NCBI GenBank assembly: GCA_026986655.1
Contig: JALSOD010000250.1
Coordinates: 1-8,208, forward strand
DNA: 8,208 nucleotides
Source: Caldifarciminota bacterium
GTDB lineage: Bacteria; Hydrothermota; Hydrothermia; B15-G9; WFZT01
Direction: 5' to 3'
Below are positions 1 to 6,721 of the stretch, piece by piece. The notes below the pieces were generated by a model. It did not search any database, was not told the origin of the DNA, and was given only the letters and a program-made list of their open reading frames with translations. Position 1 is the stretch's first letter. Each line of letters opens with the position of its first letter. The position numbers were made by a program, and so were the translations under genes.

Positions 1-189
1 ATTATGGCCAAATCTGGCGTCTCAAAGTCTGTGCCTCCAAGGAAAATTTATGAGGGATACATGGCCCGGGAAAGGAGAGAATATCTAAAATCCCGTTCTT
101 TACTCGAAAGGTTACCCGAATTCTTTGAAAGGTTGAAAAAATTAGAAAAGGAAGTTTTCGGAGATGAAGCAAAGAACGATAAAAAATGA
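1..189 (+). CDS. lpxD: LpxD C-terminal fragment (UDP-3-O-acylglucosamine N-acyltransferase), 5' end outside window
   Basis: This frame is open at the window's left edge and stops with TGA at 187-189; 62 codons are visible. LpxD adds the second 3-hydroxyacyl chain, from acyl-ACP, to the 2-amino group of UDP-3-O-acyl-glucosamine in the cytoplasm, the third step of lipid A synthesis. What remains resembles the LpxD tail: the end of the left-handed beta-helix (AKSGVSKSVPP, then a GYMARERREYLK stretch matching the usual G-x-P-A-x-x-x-R-x-W-L), followed by the C-terminal helix with RLPEFFERLKKLEK. The hexapeptide-repeat core and the catalytic His lie upstream and cannot be checked. The ATG at 4-6 is internal to LpxD and is not a start. 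The 3' end overlaps the next gene by 26 nt. Identity rests on a short tail plus strong operon context (lpxC/fabZ and lpxA follow). Confidence 0.85.
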   Translation: MMAKSGVSKSVPPRKIYEGYMARERREYLKSRSLLERLPEFFERLKKLEKEVFGDEAKNDKK

Positions 190-1423
190 GATCAGTTTTG
201 AAGGAACAGGTCTCCATACAGGTACCCATTGCAGGGTTACACTAAAACCTGCTCCCTCTGACACGGGTATCGTTTTTGTAGTTGAATCCGAGAAAATACC
301 TGCAAATGTCGATTTTGTAAGTGAAACAACAAGGGGAACGACTCTTTCTAAAAATGGAATAACTGTTCGGACCGTGGAGCACCTGCTTTCTGCACTTGTG
401 GGGATGTGGGTGGACAACGTCATTATTGAGGTTGAAGGGCCTGAAATCCCCGCACTTGATGGCTCCTCCAAAATTTTTGCTGAAGAAATAAATAGGGTGG
501 GTGTTGTTGAACAGGATAAAGAAGTGAGAAAGCTTACTCTTAAGGACCCCTTCGTTAAAGAGTTTGGGGACCGGAAACTGATCTCTTATCCTGATTCTAA
601 ATTTTCAGTGAGTTTTGCCATCGACTATGAGGACAGAGTTGTCGGAAGACAGTTCCTTTCAATAGAAATCACACCAGAAAATTTTTTGAAACATGTGGCT
701 TCAGCCAAAACATACGTCTTTGAACGGGACATAAAAGGGCTTCTGGAAGGTGGCTTCTCAAAGGGGGGATCCCTTAAAAATGCTATTGTGATTACGGACG
801 ATGGGATAAAAAATCCAGAAATTGTCACTTTTGACGATGAACCAGTACGACACAAAATTCTTGATCTTCTTGGAGATTTAGCACTTCTTGGCAGGGGAAG
901 GATAACATTCTCGATCTACGCCGAAAAGACGGGACACAAACACCACATTGAGTTTGTCAAAGAGTTGAAAAGCAGGATTGTTTCAGGTAACGAATTATCG
1001 ATCGATGACATCTTGAAGTACGTGCCGCACAGATATCCATTTCTGCTACTCGATAAAATTCTCTCATTAGAAAATGACAGGGTGCTTGCATTGAAGAACG
1101 TTACCTACAATGAACCATTTTTCGTGGGGCACTTTCCAGTTGAGCCTGTAATGCCAGGCGTTTTAATTATTGAGGCGATTGCCCAGGCCGGTGGCTTTAT
1201 GCTTCTCTCCCATATTGAAAACAGGGAGAACAAGCTCGTGTTCTTTGCGGGAATTGATAATGCGAGATTCAGGAGGCCGGTTAAGCCCGGGGACCAGCTC
1301 ATCATAGAGACCATACTGACAAAGAAGAGGGGTAGTATCGTGAAATTCAGGGGAGTTGCGAGGGTAAATGGCCAGGTGGTAGCTGAGGCTGACCTGATGG
1401 CAAGTATAGTTGAGAGGAGATAA
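164..1423 (+). CDS. lpxC/fabZ: Bifunctional LpxC/FabZ: UDP-3-O-acyl-GlcNAc deacetylase fused to 3-hydroxyacyl-ACP dehydratase
   Basis: A 419-aa two-domain cytoplasmic enzyme. Residues 1 to about 275 are LpxC, the zinc deacetylase that commits the lipid A pathway. The start MKQRTIKN matches the family. The TVEHL motif holds E72 and zinc ligand H73, VRHKILDLLGD holds zinc ligands H230 and D234, and TGHKHH carries the general-acid His258. Residues about 278-419 are FabZ, which dehydrates 3-hydroxyacyl-ACP: PHRYPFLLLD, GHFP with catalytic His323, and IIEAIAQ with catalytic Glu337, the normal 14-residue spacing. The usual Gly after GHFP is Val326. Length is below the roughly 460 aa of Bacteroidetes fusions because the LpxC half is compact. 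The ATG at 164 lies inside the lpxD end and has AGGAAG at 149-154, nine bases upstream. The stop TAA shares one base with the ATG of lpxA. Fusion of LpxC and FabZ is a known architecture. Confidence 0.96.
   Translation: MKQRTIKNEISFEGTGLHTGTHCRVTLKPAPSDTGIVFVVESEKIPANVDFVSETTRGTTLSKNGITVRTVEHLLSALVGMWVDNVIIEVEGPEIPALDGSSKIFAEEINRVGVVEQDKEVRKLTLKDPFVKEFGDRKLISYPDSKFSVSFAIDYEDRVVGRQFLSIEITPENFLKHVASAKTYVFERDIKGLLEGGFSKGGSLKNAIVITDDGIKNPEIVTFDDEPVRHKILDLLGDLALLGRGRITFSIYAEKTGHKHHIEFVKELKSRIVSGNELSIDDILKYVPHRYPFLLLDKILSLENDRVLALKNVTYNEPFFVGHFPVEPVMPGVLIIEAIAQAGGFMLLSHIENRENKLVFFAGIDNARFRRPVKPGDQLIIETILTKKRGSIVKFRGVARVNGQVVAEADLMASIVERR
1415..1419 (+). promoter_or_regulatory. Ribosome binding site for lpxA
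   Basis: AGGAG lies inside the last codons of lpxC/fabZ. Two adjacent in-frame ATG codons follow, at 1423 and 1426. Spacing is 3 nt to the first and 6 nt to the second, so initiation at 1426 is at least as plausible as at 1423. Either start couples lpxA translation to termination of the upstream gene. Confidence 0.6.
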
Positions 1424-2205
1424 TGATGATTCACGAGACGGCAATTGTTGATAAAAGGGCAGAAATTGATCCATCAGTTGAAATTGGGCCGTACTCAATA
1501 ATTGGTCCCGGGGTCAAAATCGGGAAAGGCACAAAGATCGGTTCATCTGTCCGTATCGAGGGTGAGACCATTATTGGTGAAAATAACAAAATTTTTCATG
1601 GCGCTACCATAGGACTTGATCCACAGGACTATGCATTTAAAAGAGAAAAATCCGGTGTAATCATTGGAAATAACAACATAATCCGGGAGTACGCTTCTAT
1701 ACACAGGGCAACAGGAGAGGGGAACTACACTATCGTAGGTGATAACAACTTCATAATGGCCTATGCGCACATTGCTCACAACTGCCATGTGGGGTCAAAC
1801 ATCATTATTGTGAATGCTGCACAGCTTGCCGGGCACGTTATCGTTGAGGATTTTGCCTACATCTCAGGACTGGTTGGTGTCCATCAATTCGTCAGGATCG
1901 GACGCTACTCTTTGATTGGGGCCAATTCAAAACTCGTTCAGGACCTTCCACCATTTGTTATTGCCCAGGGTGTATCAGCAAAGGCAACCGGGATCAACAT
2001 CGTGGGACTCAAAAGGAAAGGTTTCACCCTGGATAGAATAAAGGTAATAAAGGAGATTTACAGAATTTTCTTCAGGTCCAATCTGAATACAAGCGAGGCA
2101 CTTGAGGAAATCATGAGACAGTTCCCGGACAGTCCTGACGCACAGGAGTTCGTTGAATTTGTAAAAAATTCAAAAAGGGGAGTTTTAAAGAAAAGTGAAA
2201 GATAG
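1423..2205 (+). CDS. lpxA: LpxA, acyl-[ACP]--UDP-N-acetylglucosamine O-acyltransferase
   Basis: LpxA catalyses the first step of lipid A synthesis, moving an R-3-hydroxyacyl chain from ACP to the 3-OH (or 3-NH2 in some species) of UDP-GlcNAc. The protein has 260 aa, normal for the family. Residues 1 to about 185 are a left-handed beta-helix of hexapeptide repeats starting at HETAIVD. The AHIAHN motif holds H116 and H119, the latter equivalent to catalytic His125 of E. coli. LAGH (H138), VGVHQF (H154), the VIAQG motif and the GLKRKGF helix start are all present. The C-terminal helices span about 195-260. The position equivalent to E. coli Gly173, part of the acyl-chain ruler, is Ala167. The stop codon overlaps the following GTG-started gene by 11 nt. 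The start may be the first or second of two adjacent ATGs. Confidence 0.96.
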   Translation: MMIHETAIVDKRAEIDPSVEIGPYSIIGPGVKIGKGTKIGSSVRIEGETIIGENNKIFHGATIGLDPQDYAFKREKSGVIIGNNNIIREYASIHRATGEGNYTIVGDNNFIMAYAHIAHNCHVGSNIIIVNAAQLAGHVIVEDFAYISGLVGVHQFVRIGRYSLIGANSKLVQDLPPFVIAQGVSAKATGINIVGLKRKGFTLDRIKVIKEIYRIFFRSNLNTSEALEEIMRQFPDSPDAQEFVEFVKNSKRGVLKKSER

Positions 2206-3136
2206 AAAGATTAGAGTCGGAGTTGTCGGAGTGGGTCATCTGGGTTTCCAACATGCGAGGATAGTACATCAGCTTGAGCGAGCCGAGCTTGTAGGAGTGT
2301 TTGATATAAATTTAGAACGAGCCGAGTATGTGGCAAAAAGGTGGGATACTAAGGTTTTTAAAGATTTATACGAACTGCTTAATGAAGTTGAAGCAGTTAG
2401 CTGTGTGGTTCCTACAAGTTCTCACTATGAAGTAGCTAAAGAAATACTCGCGCACGGTATCCATCTCTTCCTCGAAAAGCCCATGACAGAGACGGTGAAA
2501 CAGGCAGAGGAACTCGTCAAATTGTCAGAAAAAAAGGGAGTAAAATTACAGATCGGACATATTGAGAGGTTTAATCCCGCTGTACTCGCTGTCCACCAGT
2601 TTATAAATCACCCCAAATTTATTGAAAGTCATAGACTCGCACCATACAACCCCCGTGGCACAGACGTGGATGTAGTACTCGATCTCATGATACACGACCT
2701 TGACCTGATTATCTTTTACCTCGGTAAGGAGCCTGTAAAGGTTGAAGCTGTCGGTGTTCCTGTTATTACCGATAAAGTCGACATTGCAAATGCAAGACTG
2801 GAGTTTGATAACGGAGAAATTGCAAATGTTACGGCCTCACGGATTTCAATTGAAAAATTACGAAAAATCAGGATGTTCCAGAAAGATATGTACATCTCAA
2901 TTGACTACCTTCATAGAGATGTGGAGTTTTATAGAAAATATGGGGACGAGATTATCCCTTTCTTCCCGGAAGTAAACAAAAGCTTAGAACCATTAAAACT
3001 CGAACTTGAAAGCTTTGTGTCCTCTATCTTGAAAGATACAAAACCTCCTGTGACCGGTATGGACGGTCTCAGGGCTCTACGTGTAGCACTAAGGGTCAAA
3101 GAGGATATCGCAAAACGCATCCATAACTTCATTTAG
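2195..3136 (+). CDS. Gfo/Idh/MocA-family NAD(P)-dependent oxidoreductase, GnnA-like
   Basis: A 313-aa sugar dehydrogenase of the Gfo/Idh/MocA family. The N-terminal Rossmann fold carries GVGHLG (G12, G14, G17) and an acidic residue at the second strand end (D37). EKP at 94-96 contains the conserved Lys95. The C-terminal domain has the DLMIHDLD segment with catalytic-type His167. The start is GTG at 2195, inside the lpxA end, with GGGGAG at 2177-2182 about 12 nt upstream; no ATG lies near. Position next to lpxA matches gnnA of Acidithiobacillus ferrooxidans, whose product oxidises C3 of UDP-GlcNAc before GnnB transaminates it to UDP-GlcNAc3N, giving amide-linked lipid A chains. No GnnB-type aminotransferase is in this window, so the reaction is inferred. 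Similar stand-alone oxidoreductases beside lpxA occur in other phyla. The family call is firm, the substrate is not, so no symbol is given. Confidence 0.85.
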   Translation: MKDRKIRVGVVGVGHLGFQHARIVHQLERAELVGVFDINLERAEYVAKRWDTKVFKDLYELLNEVEAVSCVVPTSSHYEVAKEILAHGIHLFLEKPMTETVKQAEELVKLSEKKGVKLQIGHIERFNPAVLAVHQFINHPKFIESHRLAPYNPRGTDVDVVLDLMIHDLDLIIFYLGKEPVKVEAVGVPVITDKVDIANARLEFDNGEIANVTASRISIEKLRKIRMFQKDMYISIDYLHRDVEFYRKYGDEIIPFFPEVNKSLEPLKLELESFVSSILKDTKPPVTGMDGLRALRVALRVKEDIAKRIHNFI

Positions 3137-3343
3137 ACTCAAGTCTTAGCCACGTTACTATATTTACGGACATAGAGATTCCTTCATGTCCAATTGTTCA
3201 ATTCCATTTGATGATCTTAGAAATATTGTTGTAAGATAAAGATTATCAATTCTGTAATATTTAAAACAATGTCCATTTTGACATAGACTGTTACCAGCAA
3301 TATAATCCAGTAAAAGTTATTCCGGGAAAGGGGGAAATGTATT
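3137..3343 (+). promoter_or_regulatory. Intergenic regulatory region between the lpx operon and the c-di-GMP gene
   Basis: This 207-bp AT-rich spacer encodes nothing convincing. It contains, in order: a dyad GGACAT (3168-3173) / ATGTCC (3186-3191) with a 12-nt gap; a direct repeat CAATT-gtt-CAATT (3191-3203); a second dyad ATCTTA (3214-3219) / TAAGAT (3232-3237), also with a 12-nt gap; GATAA / TTATC (3235-3247); and a dyad ATGTC (3269-3273) / GACAT (3280-3284) covering the -35 box. None of the hairpins is GC-rich and followed by a T-run, so I see no intrinsic terminator for the lpx operon. Confidence 0.5.
3278..3306 (+). promoter_or_regulatory. Perfect-consensus sigma70-type promoter
   Basis: TTGACA (3278-3283), a 17-bp spacer, and TATAAT (3301-3306): both hexamers and the spacing match the housekeeping consensus exactly. 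An AT-rich tract just upstream (about 3253-3270) could act as an UP element. Transcription would start near 3312-3314, giving a leader of about 30 nt before the ATG at 3344. AAAGGGGG at 3327-3334, nine bases before that ATG, is the likely ribosome binding site. An ATGTC/GACAT dyad overlaps the -35 box and could be an operator. Confidence 0.85.
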
Positions 3344-5764
3344 ATGGAATTAAATAAAAAGCAGATTTGGTTAGTTGCCCTTCTTCTTGTAATCTCGAGT
3401 ATTGCATTCGGGATTTCTTTCACTTTTATCTTAAAAAGTCACCACATTGTACCAATATTTCGAAATACTGTTCTTTTTTTCTGGGCCTATCTTGTTTTTG
3501 TAACACTCTTTGTCATAGGAATTTTCTACTATCTCCTTGCTCACCTGATAAAACAGGTACAGGTTAGAGAGGAAAGAATTGAACTCATCAACAGGTTGTA
3601 CCGCACATTATCAAGGATTAACAGACTTGTGATTGTAGCTGATAACAAAAAAGAACTCCTTAAAGATACATGTAAGGTCTTCGTGGACGAAGGACGTTTT
3701 GAACTTGCATGGGGAGCACTCATCGAAGATGAAGAGATTAAGGAAGTTTCTTGTAGGGGGATTGATCAACCGGGAGAAATAACAGATGTCCTTGTTTCAC
3801 TCATCAAAACACGTGAAGATGAATTCTTCGAAAGACTAAAACGGGGAGAAATTATTCTCTTTGAAACTCTCGGGGACGGAGATACTCCCTCGTGGCTCGA
3901 GGGAATTCTTCGATTTGGCTTTCAATCCTGTGCCTGCATTCCTATTCTCATTGGTGATGAACTTGTCGCCCTTGTGGGAATCTATTCAAAAAAATCTCTC
4001 CTCATAAATGACCCCGAGGAGATGCGTCTCCTGAAAGAAATCCAGTCTGACCTTTCCTTTGCGTTCAACATGATATCGAAGCTTGAATTTGAAAGGTTGC
4101 TCCTCAAGGCTTTTGAACAAACCAATGAGATTATAGTAATTACAGATAAAAACGGAAGGGTGATTTATGCGAACCCAGCAGTTGAAAAACTCTCGGGTTA
4201 TAAATTACAAGAAATAGTGAACAGGAAAGCAAGTTTACTTGATACGGAAAATCTGATAGAGGAGGAAAAGGCTATCCTGAAGGAAAAATTAGAAGAGGGA
4301 GGACCTTTCTCCTGGATAACGGTCGATAGAAAAAAAAGTGGGGAGATTTACCATCTTGATCAGGTAATTACACCAATTAAGGATAAATCGGGGAATATCA
4401 CAAACTACGTCATAACGGGAAGGGATATTACAAGTGAAAAGCACCTTCGTGAAAAGCTAAAAGAGGTGCTTTACAAAGACCCTGTGACAAATCTACCGAA
4501 TAGATTGTACCTTGAGGAAAAACTTCATACCGCAGTTGAAAATGCAAGAAAAAAGAAAGAGAATGTCGCACTCTTCTACCTCGATATCTGGGGATTCAGT
4601 GAGATCAACGGCACCTATGGTTTCAAAACAGGAGATAGTGTTCTGACGATTGTTGGAGAAAGATTAAAAAATGCTGTTGGAGATATAAACTCCGTTGCGA
4701 GATTGGGTGGTGATGAATTTGGAATACTCGTTGAGGGCCTTAAAAGCATAGATGAGGTAAGGTTCTGGCTAAATAAGATCATCGAATCATTCAAAGAACC
4801 TATGAAGGTGGATGAGCACGAGATTCATCTTGATATAAACATAGGGATATCAGTCTTCCCGGATGGAGCAAATTCCGTTGAATTGATCTCACAGGCAGAT
4901 GCAACCCTGAAGAATGCCAAGGAGGAGGGCCCAGGAGCATACAAATTCTTCACCGAGGAAATAACCATAAGGATGCAGAGAAAATTAATTATGGACAACC
5001 GATTAAAGGAAGCGGTTAGAAACAAAAACTTTATGCTCTATTATCAACCTGTGGTAGACCTCAAAAGCGGTTATATCCTTGCGTTCGAAGCACTTATGAG
5101 ATGGCATGATAGCAAGTTGGGTTGGGTTCCACCAGATGAATTCATCCCTGAGATGGAAACTCTTGGACTCATAGTAGAGGTTGGCAACTGGGTCCTCGAC
5201 AAATCATGGGTGGACCTGCGGGAATTTCTGAAAATTAACGAGGATCTGAAGGTTGCCATAAATCTTTCCCCTATCCAATTACGAAAAGAAATATTTTTCG
5301 ACAATATTATTGCACGACTTAAAAGGTCAGATTTAACACCAGAGCATTTTGCTTTTGAGATCACAGAGAGCGACCTCATGACGAATATAGAAAAGATCAG
5401 CGAATTTCTCAAAATTTTGAGAGAGATGGGGATTCAGGTTGATATTGACGATTTTGGTACTGGCTACTCCTCTCTTGCCTATCTAAAAAAATTGCCAATT
5501 GACCACATCAAAATCGATAAATCGTTCGTTATGGACATTCCAGCTGATAAAGACGACATGGTAATTGTCCAGGCAATTACCACGATGGTACACGAACTCG
5601 GGCTCGAGGTGATCGCCGAGGGTGTGGAGACCATCAAACAGGTGAGATTCCTGAAAGATCTGGGTGTCGAGCATGGCCAGGGATATTACTTCTCCAAGCC
5701 ACTACCACGCGATGAGGCCCTCGAGTTACTGGTCGAAAATCAAAAGAAACCCTTCGAGGTCTAA
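3344..5764 (+). CDS. Membrane-anchored GAF-PAS-GGDEF-EAL protein (cyclic-di-GMP signalling, probable phosphodiesterase)
   Basis: An 806-aa sensor-effector for cyclic-di-GMP. Two hydrophobic helices (about 8-30 and 42-68) with a short loop between anchor it in the inner membrane; a helical linker (about 70-95) follows. A GAF-like domain spans about 95-245, including a Cys-Ala-Cys pair at 196-198. A PAS domain spans about 252-370 (FEQTNEIIVITDKNG, YANPAVEKLSGY). The GGDEF domain runs about 376-540, with DPVTNLPNR, GGDEF at 455-459, D414, N422 and D431 kept. The RxxD inhibitory site is absent (GDIN at 446-449), and usual D, K, D and H residues are W416, S419, G423 and F427. The EAL domain (about 550-795) looks catalytically complete: EAL 582-584, N640, E672, D702-D703, K723, E759, Q779. 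I infer an active phosphodiesterase; cyclase activity is uncertain. It has its own strong promoter and abuts the GT9 gene downstream. Confidence 0.93.
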   Translation: MELNKKQIWLVALLLVISSIAFGISFTFILKSHHIVPIFRNTVLFFWAYLVFVTLFVIGIFYYLLAHLIKQVQVREERIELINRLYRTLSRINRLVIVADNKKELLKDTCKVFVDEGRFELAWGALIEDEEIKEVSCRGIDQPGEITDVLVSLIKTREDEFFERLKRGEIILFETLGDGDTPSWLEGILRFGFQSCACIPILIGDELVALVGIYSKKSLLINDPEEMRLLKEIQSDLSFAFNMISKLEFERLLLKAFEQTNEIIVITDKNGRVIYANPAVEKLSGYKLQEIVNRKASLLDTENLIEEEKAILKEKLEEGGPFSWITVDRKKSGEIYHLDQVITPIKDKSGNITNYVITGRDITSEKHLREKLKEVLYKDPVTNLPNRLYLEEKLHTAVENARKKKENVALFYLDIWGFSEINGTYGFKTGDSVLTIVGERLKNAVGDINSVARLGGDEFGILVEGLKSIDEVRFWLNKIIESFKEPMKVDEHEIHLDINIGISVFPDGANSVELISQADATLKNAKEEGPGAYKFFTEEITIRMQRKLIMDNRLKEAVRNKNFMLYYQPVVDLKSGYILAFEALMRWHDSKLGWVPPDEFIPEMETLGLIVEVGNWVLDKSWVDLREFLKINEDLKVAINLSPIQLRKEIFFDNIIARLKRSDLTPEHFAFEITESDLMTNIEKISEFLKILREMGIQVDIDDFGTGYSSLAYLKKLPIDHIKIDKSFVMDIPADKDDMVIVQAITTMVHELGLEVIAEGVETIKQVRFLKDLGVEHGQGYYFSKPLPRDEALELLVENQKKPFEV

Positions 5765-6721
5765 GTGAAAAAAGTACTTCTGATTCGACTATCTTCGCTT
5801 GGAGACCTTGTAATTGTCTCCTCGGTCTTAGAGCTCTTGAAACATCGTCCTTACGAAATATATCTTGTGACTTACAAAAATTTTGCACCACTCTTTGAAC
5901 ATGATCCAAGAATCAAGGAGATAATTACTGTTCCAAGACCCTATAAGTTAAAGGATATCCTGAATGTCATAAAAAAGATACGCGAACAGGACTTCGACTT
6001 CGCTTTTGATCTGCAATTTAAAGTTCTAAGCCAGGTAATTCTCAAATTTTCCCGTGCTAAATTTAAATATACCTACGACAATCGGCGAAAAGAAAGGGTT
6101 AGAGCCGTGAAGTCGAAAATAATCCCCGAAGAAATTCCTGTATACGAGCTCTATTCGCGCCCCATTAAGGAGACCCTTGAACTCGATGACCCAACCACAT
6201 GTCCGGTACTTTATCCATACCCCATAGATTTAACACTACCAGAGAAATACATCGTCATCTCGCCGGGAGCAAAGCACGCTACAAAAATGTGGCCTTACTA
6301 TGGCGAGCTTGTGACAGTTTTGAAAAATCTTTACAGGGAGTATGAAATAGTTGCAATCGGGGACTCAAAAGACTCGGCTGTGGTTGAGCCCTATAGAAAT
6401 GAAGTGCTGGATTTAACAGGAAAAACGAGAATTCCAGAATTACTAAAGGTAATAGAGAGAGCCTCTCTTGTAGTTTCCAACGATTCTGCCGCAATGCACA
6501 TCGCATCTGCATACAAAGTCCCCACAGTTGCAATCTTTGGCCCAACAATCCCTGAATTCGGTTTTCGTCCATGTAATGCTGAAATTGTAGAGATCAAAGG
6601 TCTCCCCTGTAGACCCTGCTCTCTCCACGGAAGTGAAAAATGCCCACTATCACATTTCAGGTGTATGAAGGAAATAAACGTAGATATGGTGATCAAAGCG
6701 ATAAAGAAAATTTTCCCTTGA
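5765..6721 (+). CDS. Glycosyltransferase family 9 protein, lipopolysaccharide heptosyltransferase-like
   Basis: A 318-aa GT-B glycosyltransferase of family GT9, whose best known members (WaaC, WaaF, WaaQ) transfer heptose from ADP-heptose to the LPS inner core on the cytoplasmic face of the inner membrane. The N-terminus KKVLLIRLSSLGDLV has the family SLGD motif with the likely catalytic base D14. SPGAKHATKMWP at about 166-177 and SNDSAAMHIASA at 238-249 form the nucleotide-sugar site, the second with Ala where D-[ST]-G is usual. A Cys-rich tail (C282, C285, C293, C300) resembles the segment found in many WaaF-like proteins. The start is GTG at 5765, directly after the upstream TAA, with GAGG at 5756-5759 as ribosome binding site; no nearby ATG would keep the N-terminal motif. 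It is almost certainly cotranscribed with the c-di-GMP gene. Donor and acceptor sugars cannot be read from sequence. Confidence 0.9.
   Translation: MKKVLLIRLSSLGDLVIVSSVLELLKHRPYEIYLVTYKNFAPLFEHDPRIKEIITVPRPYKLKDILNVIKKIREQDFDFAFDLQFKVLSQVILKFSRAKFKYTYDNRRKERVRAVKSKIIPEEIPVYELYSRPIKETLELDDPTTCPVLYPYPIDLTLPEKYIVISPGAKHATKMWPYYGELVTVLKNLYREYEIVAIGDSKDSAVVEPYRNEVLDLTGKTRIPELLKVIERASLVVSNDSAAMHIASAYKVPTVAIFGPTIPEFGFRPCNAEIVEIKGLPCRPCSLHGSEKCPLSHFRCMKEINVDMVIKAIKKIFP

Noticed and set aside
4..189. A separate 61-aa gene starting at ATG 4
   Set aside because: The frame is open to the window edge and the sequence is the LpxD tail, so the ATG is an internal methionine.
3168..3200. Possible intrinsic terminator for the lpx operon
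   Set aside because: The stem GGACAT/ATGTCC is only 6 bp with a 12-nt loop and lacks a following T-tract.
3217..3423. Minus-strand open frame of 68 codons across the intergenic region and the start of the c-di-GMP gene
   Set aside because: No recognisable motif, low-complexity hydrophobic composition from AT-rich DNA, overlaps the promoter and the N-terminus of a well-supported gene.
3886..3904. Perfect 7-bp GC-rich inverted repeat TCCCTCG / CGAGGGA with a 5-nt loop
   Set aside because: It sits inside the coding sequence (TPSWLEG), has no T-run, and is readily explained by coding constraint and chance.
5634..5909. Minus-strand open frame of 91 codons over the c-di-GMP/glycosyltransferase junction
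   Set aside because: It lies antisense to two clear genes and has no family resemblance; it is a shadow of their codon pattern.
6279..6696. Overlapping minus-strand open frames within the glycosyltransferase gene
   Set aside because: Antisense shadows without motifs; the plus-strand frame has full GT9 signatures.
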